NCBI GenBank assembly: GCA_041572755.1 | Contig: JBFFRY010000003.1 | Span: 67,675-131,674 of the forward strand | DNA length: 64,000 nt | Origin: JBFELU01 sp041572755 | Lineage (GTDB): Bacteria; Actinomycetota; Acidimicrobiia; Spongiisociales; UBA11373 | Direction of reading: 5' to 3' | Part shown: in pieces, positions 14,930 through 25,000 of the stretch | How positions within the stretch are numbered: the first letter of the stretch is position 1 | Layout: each line of letters opens with the position of its first letter | Notes under the pieces: generated by a model | The model's database searches: none | Told to the model about the DNA's origin: nothing | Seen by the model: the letters and a program-made list of their open reading frames with translations, nothing else | Translations under genes and position numbers: made by a program

Positions 14930-16798
14930 GTGCCCGGCAGCGACACCATCGACGCCCCAAGCGCCGCAGATCTGCGGCGGTCCGGGACGCCCCGCCTCTA
15001 TCACGCGGCGGCCGTGGTGCTGCTGTTGGCCGGCTCGGCTGCCTATGCCGGTGTTGCGGCCAAGGGGGTGTGGCCGGATTTCCTGGGCGGCGAAGCTGCG
15101 CTGTCCTACGGGCGGCTGCTCCCTGCTGCGCTGAACGTCCTCGTCATCGGCTGGCTCACCCTCGGCCTGGCCGGCGCCGCCATCTGGCTGGTGCCCCGCC
15201 TCGGCGGGGAACGTCCGGCTCCACTGTTGACTGCGGCGGGTCTTCTGGCCGTGCTCGGCGGCCTCGGTGCGGGCACGGCCGGCATCCTCTTCGGTGAGAG
15301 TGCGGGTGGCCGGTTGCTCGAACTCCCGTGGTGGTCCGATGTGGCGGTGGCCGCCGGGTTGTTGGTGATCGCCGTCGCCGTCACCCGGGCCGGTCGGGCA
15401 ATGCCGGGAGGCTCGCCGGTTCCCGCCTGGTACCTGATGGCCGGACTCTGGCTGCAGTGGGCGGGCTTCGTGGTCGGGGCGATCCCCGGTCTGGAGGGAA
15501 TCCCCGCGGCGCTCCAGGGCCGGTTCGCAACCACGATCATCGGCGGCCTCGGCCCCACCCTGATCGGTGTCGGTGTCGCCTACTACCTGGTCGGCAGGTC
15601 GACCGATTGGTCGTTCCACCCGCGGCTCGGTGCGATCGGCTTCTGGTCGCTCATCTTTTCCTGGCTCTGGACGGCACCGCGCGAGCTCCAGTACGGACCG
15701 ACCCCGGATTGGCTGGAGACGGTGCCGGTGCTCTTCGGCGCCGGCCTGATCGTGGCGACGCTCACGATCGCCGCAGACTTCGCCCACTCCCTGCGGGGAC
15801 GGTGGTCGGTCGTCTCGGGTTCGCGGCCTCTGCAGCTCTCAGTCGTCGGCGTCGGTCTGGTGGTGATCACCGCGGCCCACCTCTTCGTCGGTTCGCTGCG
15901 GGGTGCGAGTTCGGTGCTTCACTTCACGCTCTGGGAAGGCTCCGTCGAGGTCCTGGCGTTGTTCGGCCCTGCCGCGGCCTTCACGTTCGCCGCCGTCCAA
16001 GCCGCTTCGAACCGGACCTGGCCGCGACCCCTCGCCGCGGCGCACGTCTGGTTGGTGCTGGCCGGGCTGGGTACGGTCCTCGCCTCGCGGTGGATCGGCG
16101 GCCTCCAGCAGGGCTACACCTGGGTTGGTTCGGTCACCCCGGACTCGGTGGCCAACGCCGGGGACGCCTTCCGCGACTCCGTCGTGCCGCTCGAGGGACT
16201 CCAAGTCACCCAGGTGGTCGGACTCGGCATGGTGGTGATCGGCGCACTCTGTTTCACGCTGGGGTACCTCGTCACGCTGGGCGGCGGCCGCCGGGAAGAG
16301 GTGGACGCGGTCGGCGGCAGTCGGGCCCCCCTTCGCACCGTCCTGGGGGGTGCGGCAACGGTGTTTGCGCTCGTGGGGTTGTCGGTGGTGGTGCTGCCGG
16401 CGGCCGATACCGGCGATCCCCCCTCGCTGCTCGCCGAGGCCACCCGCCCCGACCCCGAAGAGCCGGTGGGCTCCCTGGGAAGGGACCTCTACGTTCGCGA
16501 AGGCTGCGGGTATTGCCACACCCAGCAGGTGCGGGGGATCGTCACCGACGTGGGCCTGGGTCCGGTCTCGGTCGTCGGCGACTACGCCAACGACGACGTC
16601 GATCTCTTGGGCCTCATGCGAATCGGGCCCGACCTGGCCCATGCCGGATCCCGGGAGTTCGCCGGTGATGCCGTGACCCTGCGCGACTACCTGGCCGACC
16701 CTCGGGCCTACCGTTCCTGGTCGACGATGCCGGCATTCGACTACCTGTCCGCCGACGAACGGGCGGCCCTCGCCGCCTACGTGGCGGGACTGGAGTAG
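14930..16798 (+). CDS. CcoN-like subunit without metal-ligand histidines, fused to a CcoO-like monoheme cytochrome c
   Basis: 622 residues. Residues 20-440 form about 12 membrane helices that align over their length with the cbb3 oxidase subunit CcoN: GRLLPAALN for GRLRPLHTN, APRELQYGPTPDW for GPHHLHYTALPDW, LHFTLWEGSVEV for SHYTDWTVGHVH. By that alignment every metal ligand is lost: low-spin heme His to Ala67, CuB His to Thr202, Arg251 and Glu252, and the two helix-X His to Val339 and Val341. After one more helix (about 465-485) comes a CcoO-like domain with CGYCH at 526-530, RIGPDLAHAGSR, and Met600 as probable sixth ligand. It cannot be an oxygen reductase of known type; it may be an electron-relay or docking subunit. 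Confidence 0.8.
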   Translation: MPGSDTIDAPSAADLRRSGTPRLYHAAAVVLLLAGSAAYAGVAAKGVWPDFLGGEAALSYGRLLPAALNVLVIGWLTLGLAGAAIWLVPRLGGERPAPLLTAAGLLAVLGGLGAGTAGILFGESAGGRLLELPWWSDVAVAAGLLVIAVAVTRAGRAMPGGSPVPAWYLMAGLWLQWAGFVVGAIPGLEGIPAALQGRFATTIIGGLGPTLIGVGVAYYLVGRSTDWSFHPRLGAIGFWSLIFSWLWTAPRELQYGPTPDWLETVPVLFGAGLIVATLTIAADFAHSLRGRWSVVSGSRPLQLSVVGVGLVVITAAHLFVGSLRGASSVLHFTLWEGSVEVLALFGPAAAFTFAAVQAASNRTWPRPLAAAHVWLVLAGLGTVLASRWIGGLQQGYTWVGSVTPDSVANAGDAFRDSVVPLEGLQVTQVVGLGMVVIGALCFTLGYLVTLGGGRREEVDAVGGSRAPLRTVLGGAATVFALVGLSVVVLPAADTGDPPSLLAEATRPDPEEPVGSLGRDLYVREGCGYCHTQQVRGIVTDVGLGPVSVVGDYANDDVDLLGLMRIGPDLAHAGSREFAGDAVTLRDYLADPRAYRSWSTMPAFDYLSADERAALAAYVAGLE

Positions 16799-16803
16799 CC
16801 CCC

Positions 16804-17685
16804 ATGGAAGAAATACTCGCCAGCGCTGCCGCAGCACTCGATGCTCCGGAAGTACTCGTGCGCCGCTCGGCCGAAGCTCGTGCCAAGGCACAGGGGGTCC
16901 CCACCGAATCGGTGCTGGCGGCCTGGGGGGGCGGGGAGGCCGTCGCCGCACCCGCCGCCGCGCCGGTCGCCGAGCCTGCCGAGGCACCGGCGGCTCCCGC
17001 CGACGCTCCGTCTGCCCCGGCGGAGACCGGTGGCCCCCGGGTCGAAGTGATCGGGGAGGAAGCGCCACCGGTGCCCGACGTGGTTCTCGATGAGGAACCC
17101 CCCTACGAGAGCGAGGAAGCGGCGGCGGCCGCCGGGGCAATGCCCCGCTGGCTCGTGGCCCTCTTCGTCGTCGTGCCCGCTTTCGCCATCGCCTACGCCC
17201 TCTTCTTCCCCAACGGTCCCAGCTGCGGCGACGCCGGGCGGCTCGCGGTCGATCCGGTGTCGGGCGTTGCCGTGGGCTGCGATGGGAGCCCCTACGGACT
17301 CTCGTCGACCGACTTCTTTGCGATCGGGAGCGCCGAATACACCACCTGTGCCGCCTGCCACGGTGAGGGTGGCGCCGGAGCCGGCAACTTCCCCGGCTTC
17401 ACCGGGGGGGCCTTGCTGCAGACCTTCCCGGCGGGTCAATGCCAGCAACAGGTCGACTGGGTGACGCTCGGCACGGCCGACTGGCCGGAGCCGACCTACG
17501 GTGCAACTGAGAAGCCGGTCGGCGGCACTGGCGCCGTTATGCCGGGGTTTGAGGGGGCGCTCTCCGAGGAGAGGATCCGGGCCGTGGTGCTCTACGAGCG
17601 AGTCCAGTTCGGCGGCCAATCGTTCGATGAGGCCCTGGTCGACTGCGGTCTCGCCGAGGTCGACGAGGCTACCGCCGGCGAGTAG
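16804..17685 (+). CDS. Monoheme membrane cytochrome c carrying the RRSAEAKAKA motif
   Basis: 293 residues, five bases after the preceding gene. The N-terminus (14-43) holds one copy of the motif found three times in the cytochrome b C-terminal subunit (VRRSAEARAKAQG, then VLAAW). A Pro/Ala/Glu-rich linker follows, then a membrane helix near 117-138, then a single class I cytochrome c domain with CAACH near residue 181 and VMPGFEG near 240 (axial Met). Cys pairs in PSCGDAG, VGCDG, GQCQQ and VDCGL may form disulfides. The motif side should be cytoplasmic and the heme outside. It may pair with the CcoN-CcoO-like fusion, like CcoP with CcoNO. Confidence 0.82.
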   Translation: MEEILASAAAALDAPEVLVRRSAEARAKAQGVPTESVLAAWGGGEAVAAPAAAPVAEPAEAPAAPADAPSAPAETGGPRVEVIGEEAPPVPDVVLDEEPPYESEEAAAAAGAMPRWLVALFVVVPAFAIAYALFFPNGPSCGDAGRLAVDPVSGVAVGCDGSPYGLSSTDFFAIGSAEYTTCAACHGEGGAGAGNFPGFTGGALLQTFPAGQCQQQVDWVTLGTADWPEPTYGATEKPVGGTGAVMPGFEGALSEERIRAVVLYERVQFGGQSFDEALVDCGLAEVDEATAGE

Positions 17686-17715
17686 CGCGTCGTCGGCTAC
17701 CGATCTCACCACCGG

Positions 17716-17721
17716 TAATCT
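17716..17721 (+). promoter_or_regulatory. Predicted -10 element for the geranylgeranyl reductase-like gene
   Basis: TAATCT, seven bases upstream of the ATG 17729; the spacing suggests a leaderless transcript separate from the cytochrome genes before it. Confidence 0.4.
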
Positions 17722-17728
17722 CGCCGCA

Positions 17729-18967
17729 ATGGCCGATCGTCTCGATGTGCTGGTCGTCGGTGGCGGACCCGGGGGTGCCGCCGCCGCTCACTGGCTGGCC
17801 CGCGAAGGGCACACCGTGCTGGTGGCCGAGAAGAAGGAGTACCCGCGTCCCAAGACGTGCGGCGACGGCCTGACTCCTCGTTCGATCCGTCAGCTCGAGG
17901 ACATGGGCTTCGACTTCTCCCTGCCGGAGTTCCACCGGGTCGGTGGTCTCCGCGCCTACTCGGGAGATCTGACGCTCGAACTGGAGTGGCCCGAGCACCC
18001 GGTCTATCCCAACTGGGGCGGGGTGCTGCGCCGCGCCGATCTCGATTGGGAGGTCGCCCGCCTCGCCGAGAAGCAGGGCGCCGTGCTGCGGGCCGGCACC
18101 GAGGCCAGGCCGATTCTCGACCAGGGCCGCCTCAGCGCCGTCGAGCTGGTGACGGGCGGGGAACGTGAGGTCGTCACCCCGCGTCTCGTCGTCGTTGCCG
18201 ACGGATCGCTGAGCCGCTTCGGCCGGTCGCTGTCGGCGGAGCGAAACCGGGACCTGCCGTTCGGGCTCGCTGCTCGCGGCTACTACGCCAGCCCCCGCTC
18301 CGACGATCGCTACATCGAGAGCCATCTCGATCTCAGGGATGCCGAGGGGGCCACCGTTCCGGGCTACGGATGGGTGTTCCCGCTCGGAGACGGCACCGTG
18401 AATGTGGGGGTCGGCGTGCTGTCGACCTTCCACCGTTGGAAGGACGTCAACACCTCCACCCTGATGGCCGCACTCGAGGCGACGGCCCCCGAGTACTGGG
18501 ATCTCGGCCCCCACTCGAAGATCAGCGAGCCGCGGGGTGGGAAGCTCCCGATGTCGTTCTCGGTGGGTCCCAAGGTGGGTACCAACTGGGTCCTGGTGGG
18601 CGACGCCGCCGGTGCGGTCAACCCGTTCAACGGGGAGGGCATCGCCTACGCCTACGAGACGGGGCGGATCGCCGCCCGCCACGTGCACGCGGCTCTGGTG
18701 GCCGACGACCCGTCGCTTCTGCACGGCTATCGCTACGAGCTCGACGACACCTACGGCCTCTACTACCGGACGTCGCGGGCTTTCGTGAGGGCGATCGGGC
18801 GGCCCGGTGTGATGAAGGCACTCACCCGGGTCGGGCTGCGCTCCCGCTCTCTCATGGAGTGGGTCTTGCGGGTGATGGCCAACCTGCTGCGGCCCGGCGA
18901 GCACCACATGGCGGAGGACGCCTACCGGATAGTCGAGCGAATCGTGCAGGCGGGGCCCGAGCCCTAG
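17729..18967 (+). CDS. Geranylgeranyl reductase family flavoprotein (possible menaquinone reductase, MenJ-like)
   Basis: 412 residues. The N-terminal FAD-binding motif VVGGGPGGAAAAHWLAREGHTV is followed by KTCGDGLTPRS near residue 45 (the Cys-Gly-Asp-Gly segment of this family), VVVADGSLSRFGR near 155 and GDAAGAVNPFNGEGIAYAYETGR near 293. Members reduce isoprenoid double bonds of archaeal lipids, chlorophyll precursors or, in Mycobacterium (MenJ), one double bond of the menaquinone side chain. Among respiratory genes in an actinobacterium, menaquinone reduction is the likeliest role. No membrane helix is evident. Confidence 0.78.
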   Translation: MADRLDVLVVGGGPGGAAAAHWLAREGHTVLVAEKKEYPRPKTCGDGLTPRSIRQLEDMGFDFSLPEFHRVGGLRAYSGDLTLELEWPEHPVYPNWGGVLRRADLDWEVARLAEKQGAVLRAGTEARPILDQGRLSAVELVTGGEREVVTPRLVVVADGSLSRFGRSLSAERNRDLPFGLAARGYYASPRSDDRYIESHLDLRDAEGATVPGYGWVFPLGDGTVNVGVGVLSTFHRWKDVNTSTLMAALEATAPEYWDLGPHSKISEPRGGKLPMSFSVGPKVGTNWVLVGDAAGAVNPFNGEGIAYAYETGRIAARHVHAALVADDPSLLHGYRYELDDTYGLYYRTSRAFVRAIGRPGVMKALTRVGLRSRSLMEWVLRVMANLLRPGEHHMAEDAYRIVERIVQAGPEP

Positions 18968-19036
18968 ATCCTGCCGGGGGGTTTGCCCCCGCCATCGTCT
19001 CCTTAAGTCTGCTCTCCGGCGCTCCGATGCCTAGGG

Positions 19037-22000
19037 GTGATGACCGATCCAGCCCCTCAGGAGTTCGAGGGCGCGGCCGAGCGGTGGCAGCAGCGTCCCT
19101 GGCCGGCACGCGGAGTGCGGGCCCTCTCGGCGCTGCTCCCGTTGGTCGGTGCCATCGGCGTCGCCATCGCCGCCGCCCGGTTGATGCCGGCCCCCGATGG
19201 TCCGCTCCAGCAGGCCGGATGGTGGGGCGCCGTGGTCGCTGCTTCGGGTCTCGGCCTGTTCCTGTTCAGAGTGTTGCTGCGACCCATGGCACCGATGGCG
19301 TCGCTGTTGGGGATGGCGCTCGAGTTCCCCGGTGAGGCCCCGTCGCGGTTCCAGATCGCCCGAAGGTCGCGCCGGTCGGTCGAAGATCACCTCGAAGGAC
19401 TCGGCAATCTCGATCCGGGGGACCTCGACCGGGCCGTCGGGGAGCTCTTGGCGAGTGCGGTGCGCCAGCACGGTCGCCTCGGCGATCAGGGCCGGGTGGC
19501 GTCCTATGCAGGGCTGCTGGGTCGCGAGCTCGGGCTCGATGACGCGGCGCTCACCAAGCTTCAGTGGGCGGCCACCTTCCACGACATCGGAAAGCTCACG
19601 ATCGCCGAGAACATCCTCGGGAAGGCGGGAAGCCTGACCGGCTCGGAGTGGGCGGCGGTCGAGCGGCACCCGCAGCACGGGCTCGAGCTCATCGCCCCGG
19701 TCCGAGAGTGGCTGGGCGAGTGGGCCGGTGCGGTCGGCGAGCACCACGAACGTTTCGACGGGACCGGGTATCCGGACGGCAAGGCGGGTGAGGAGATCTC
19801 GCTCGCCGGACGTATCTGCGCCGTCGCCGACGCCTTCGACGTCATGACCTCGGGCCGATCCCACAAGAAGCCCCTTTCGGCGGCGGCGGCTCGTGAGGAG
19901 CTGGCTCGCAACGCCGGCGGGCAGTTCGACGCCGATGTGGTTCGGGCCTTCCTGCGCATCGCCCCGAGCAGGCTGCGCTGGGTCGCCGGGCCGGCGTCCC
20001 TGCTCGGTCAGCTCCCGCTCTTGCGGCGCGCCGGCGCCGGTGTGGGCCTGGCCTCGGTGGCGGCGTCGGCGACGCTGGCGCTGGCCGGCGCCGGAGTGAT
20101 CGCCCCATCCACGGTGGAACCGGAGATCCCGCTGCCGGTCGCGGTTGAAGAGGCGGTGGCCGCCACCACCACGACGGTGCCGCAGGTCCGGCTCGGAGAC
20201 GCCCGGCAGGCCGAGATCGAGGTCGGAGTGGCTACCGATGCCACGACCGACATCGAGGTTCTCGATCCCGCAGACCTGGGTTCGGGATTGGTGGCGGAGA
20301 TCTGGGATGCGCCGATGTGGGGGACCGCATCGATCACCGGCGGCATCCTCTCGTATGCGCCGGGACCCGGGTTCGATGGAGAGGATCGTTTGGCGGTGCT
20401 CGTCACCGGACCCGACGGTGAGGCGGTGGCGCTCCTCGAGTTCCTGCTGTCGGCGTCGTCGCCGAACGTCCCTCCCCGCCTCGGCGACGATGAGGCCGCA
20501 ACCGATGAGGACGTGCCGGTGATCGTCGATGTGCTCGCCAACGACCTCGACGACTTGGGCTTCGATCCGGCGACGCTGGTCGTCATCGTGGGCCCCGAGC
20601 GGGGCACGGCCGAGGTGCTGCCCGAGGGCGTCTTCTTCACTCCGGAGCCCAACTGGTTCGGCACCGCAGAGATCCGCTACCGGGTGGAGAACCTCGCCGG
20701 ACTGGGCGGCGTGGCGACGCTGACGGTCGACGTCTTCCCGGTGAACGATCCGCCGACGGTGGGTGACGACTCGGCCGAGACCGACGAGGACGTGCCGGTC
20801 ACGATTCCGGTCCTCGCCGACGACGAGGACCCCGAAGACGAGCTCGACCCGGGGACGCTGTTCGTCTCGATCCCCCCGACGCTGGGCACCGCCACCCCTC
20901 GGGACGGTGAGATCTTCTACGAGCCGGCCCCCGACGCCTCCGGTGTGGACACCTTCTTCTACGGCGTCTGCGACCTGCACGGGGCCTGTGCCGAGGGCAC
21001 AGTGACCGTGACGGTGGCGGCCGTCAACGATCCGCCGTTTGCGGAGCCCGACGGTGGCGCAACCACCGAGGGTGCCGCCATCACGATCGATGTGCTGGCC
21101 AACGATGGCGATCCTGAGGGCGATCCGCTCACCCTCGTCCCCGATTCGGTCTCGGCGCTCGGTGGCACCGTGACGTGTGAGGGCGGGTCCTGCCTCTACA
21201 CGCCGCCGGTGTTCCGACCCACCCAGAGCGGCCTCATCCTCGACACCTTCGGCTATGTGATCGAGGACGGCAACGGGGGGACCGCTTCGGCGGTGGTCAC
21301 CATCGAGATCACCGTCGAGGAGGATCCCAACAACCCGCCGTCGGCGGCCGACGACACCGCCACGGTGGCGGAGGACGGCGGCCCGATCGCCATTACGCCG
21401 CTGTCCAACGATTCCGACCCCGACGGCGATGCGCTCACTATCACCACGAACACCGCCCCTGAGAAGGGAACGCTCACCAGGACGGGAACCACCTTCACCT
21501 ACACCCCGGCCGCGGAGGATTTCGGAACCCAGACCTTCGGCTACACGATCTCCGACGGCCGCGGCGGCACCGCCTCGGCCACGGTCACGATCACCATCAC
21601 CGAGGTGAACGACAACCCCGAGGCCGTGGCCGACACCGCCACCACCGAGTCCGGTGAGGCGGTGACCATCGACGTGCTCGCCAACGACGGCGACGTCGAC
21701 GGCGAGCTCGATCCGGCCACGTTGAGCATCAAGGAGGAGCCGGGAGACGGCACTGCGGTGGTAGTGGAAGGGAAGGTCACCTACACCTCCGATGCCGGTT
21801 TCGAGGGGACCGACACCTTCGTCTACAAGATCTGCGACACCGGCGACAAGTGCGACTCGGCAACGGTGACGGTCACGGTCGATCCGTTCATCAACCCGGT
21901 TACCGCCGTCGACGACACGGCGACCACCACCGAGGACACCGCCAAGGTGTTCGCGGCCGCCGACTGGTTGGGGAACGACACTCACGACGACGGAGAAGCA

Positions 22001-25000
22001 CTCGCAATCAAGGAGTTCGATGCCGCCTCGAAGGAGGGCGGGACGGTCGTCGACAACGGGGACGGCACCTACACCTACACCCCGGCGGCCGAGTTCTCAG
22101 GCGACGACACCTTCACTTACACCGCCACCGACCCCGGCGGGAACACCGGAACGGCCACCGTGACGGTGACGGTCGGCGCGGTCAACGATCCCCCCGACGC
22201 CGTCGACGACACCGCCTCGACCGACGAGGACACCCCCAAGCTGTTCACCGCCTCGACCGACTGGTTGGGCAACGACACCGATCCTGAGAGCGATCCGCTC
22301 ACCATCACCGCCTTCGATACCGCCTCGACCGCGGCCGGAACCATCACCGACAACGGAGACGGCACCTACACCTACACCCCGGCGGCCGGGTTCAACGGCA
22401 ACGACACCTTCACCTACACCATCAGCGACGGCACCGCCTCGGATACCGCCACGGTGACGGTGAACGTCGGCGCGGTCAACGACCCACCGGTGGCGACCGA
22501 CGATGCCGCGGCCACCGACGAGGACACCCCCAAGGTGTTCGACGCGGCCACCGACTGGCTGGGCAACGACACCGACCCGGACGGCGACACGCTCACGGTG
22601 GGCGCCTTCGACGGCACGTCGGCGGCGGGCGGATCCGTGGCCGACAACGGGAACGGCACCTACACCTACACCCCGCCCGCCCACTTCGGGGGCACCGACA
22701 CGTTCACCTACACGGTGTCCGACGGAGCAGGCGGCACCGACACCGCCACCGTGACGGTCACCGTGTCCGCGGTCAACGACCCGCCCAATGCCGCCGGTGA
22801 TCCGTTCACGACCGCCGAGGACACCCCGCTCATCTTCATTGCCGCCACCGACTGGCTGGGCAACGACACCGACATCGAGGGGGGTGCGATCACCCTCACC
22901 GGTTTCGATGCGGCCACCGCAGCCGGCGGCACCGTGACCGATCTCGGTGCCGGGTCGTACCGCTATGACCCGCCGGGCGACTTCGCCGGATCCGACACGT
23001 TCACCTACTCCGTTACCGACGGCACCGATCCCGCCACCGGCACCGTGCTGATCGCGGTCACCCCGGTCGCCGACGCCCCGGTGGCCGGCGACGATCCCGA
23101 TGGCGGCGACACGGCGGCCGACTTCGAGGTGACCCCGATCACCATGCTGGTGATCCCGGCCGCCGAGCTGGTCGACAACGACACCGATGCCGACGGGGAC
23201 GCACTCGGCCTGGTGCCGGCGGGCCCGACCGCCACGGCACAGGGCAGCGTGACCTGTGATGCCGCCGGGTGCACCTACACACCCAACGGCACCTTCATCG
23301 GCGTCGACACGTTCACCTACGCCGTCACCGACGGCGCCCTCACCGACACCGCCACCGTCGCGGTCACCGTGACCGACTACGTCCTGTCGCCGGATGCCGG
23401 CCGGGCGGTGATCAACGAGGTGCTCTACGAGCAGAGCACCGGAGCGGAAGGCGTCACCGAAAACGACGAGTTCGTCGAGCTCTACAACGCCTCGGGGCAT
23501 CCTCTCGATGTGTCGGGGTGGGTGCTCTCCGACTCGAACCACATCGCCGAGTCCTTCGACGCCCCCGCCCCGTTCACCTACGCCTTCCCCGGTGGGAGCG
23601 TGATCCCGGCCGGCGGTTATGCGGTGCTGTGGCTGGGCGTCGACCAGACCGCCACCAACCCCGGGTTCAGCAACGTGGTCGGCGGCACCGACCTGGAGCT
23701 GTGGGCCGGCGGCACCACGCTGCTCGACGCCGCCGGGGACGAGCTGTGGCTGTACGACGGCGACTTCAAGCTGGTCGACTTCGTGGCTTGGGGTTCCGAT
23801 GCGGCCCCCAGCCGCAACGGGAATCCCCCCGATCCTCTCGGCATCTGGGACCCACTGCCCAACAACGAGGCGGCGCTGATCCCGGCGGCGCTCGGCCGGT
23901 CGCTGTCCCTGGCGCCCAACGGCGAGAACGCCGACGACAGCTACTGCTGGGAGTTGTCGGCCTCCGGTGCCGCCACATGCGCCACCGCAGCGGCCACCAT
24001 CGACACGGATCTCTTCGGCACCCGGGTGACCAGCGTGGGCGGCGCCAACAACGCCACGGCCAACAACCCACCGGCCGCCACCGCCGACGGTCCGTTCCCT
24101 GTGTTCGAGGACGGGGCCATCGTGTTCTCGGCGGCCGGCGATTGGCTGCTCAACGACACCGATGCCGACCTCGATCCGCTGGTCCTGTCCGGCTTCGACC
24201 TTGCGACCGCTCAGGGCGGGACGGTGGCCGACGCCGGCGGCGGCAGCTACCGCTACGAGCCGCCCGCCGACTTCTCCGGCACCGACACCTTCACCTACAC
24301 GATCACCGACGGCCTGGGCGGGTTCGCCACCGGTACGGTGACCGTGACCGTGGGTGCGCTGAACGACGCTCCCAGCTTCGATCGTGGGGCCGACGTCGTC
24401 GTGTCGGAGGACTCCGGCGCCTACGCCGCCGCCTGGGCCACCGGGATGAGTTCGGGCCCGGCAGACGAGGCCGGCCAGTCGCTCTCCTTCGAGATCGTCG
24501 CCAACTCCAATGCGGGTCTCTTTGCGTCTCCACCGGCTGTGGCCGCCGACGGTACGCTCGGCTTCGCTCCGGCTGCCGACGCCGCCGGCACCGCCTTCAT
24601 CGGCATCCGGCTCCGTGATGACGGTGGAGTCGCCGACGGCGGGAAGGATGCCTCACCCACGGTGATGCTGACCATCCTGGTGACCCCGGTGAACGACGGT
24701 CCCGGCTTCACCAAGGGTCCCGACGTCACCGTGGCCGAAGGCTCCGGCGCCTACGCCGCGGCCTGGGCCACCGGGATCACCGCCGGACCCCCCAACGAGG
24801 CCTGGCAGGCGCTCACCTTCGAGGTGACCGCCAATGACAACCCGGGACTGTTCGACGGGCAACCGGCCGTCGCCTCCGACGGAACCCTCACTTTCACTCC
24901 GGTCGCCGTCGGCATCGGTACCGCCACCATTGAGGTTCGGATCGGTGATGACGGCGGCATCGCCGGTGGCGGGATCGACCTCTCGCCGACCCAGACCTTC

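Noticed and set aside
14930..16400. Functional cbb3-type oxygen reductase subunit I
   Set aside because: None of the six ligand histidines is present at the aligned positions.
19031..21985. 984-codon minus-strand open frame
   Set aside because: It is antisense to the HD-GYP/adhesin gene, has low-complexity Arg/Gly/His composition and no domain features; high GC content produces such shadows.
21900..23080. CRISPR-like or mobile repeat array
   Set aside because: Units are about 295 bases, in frame and encode cadherin-like domains; no short identical repeats with unique spacers, no transposase, no terminal inverted repeats.
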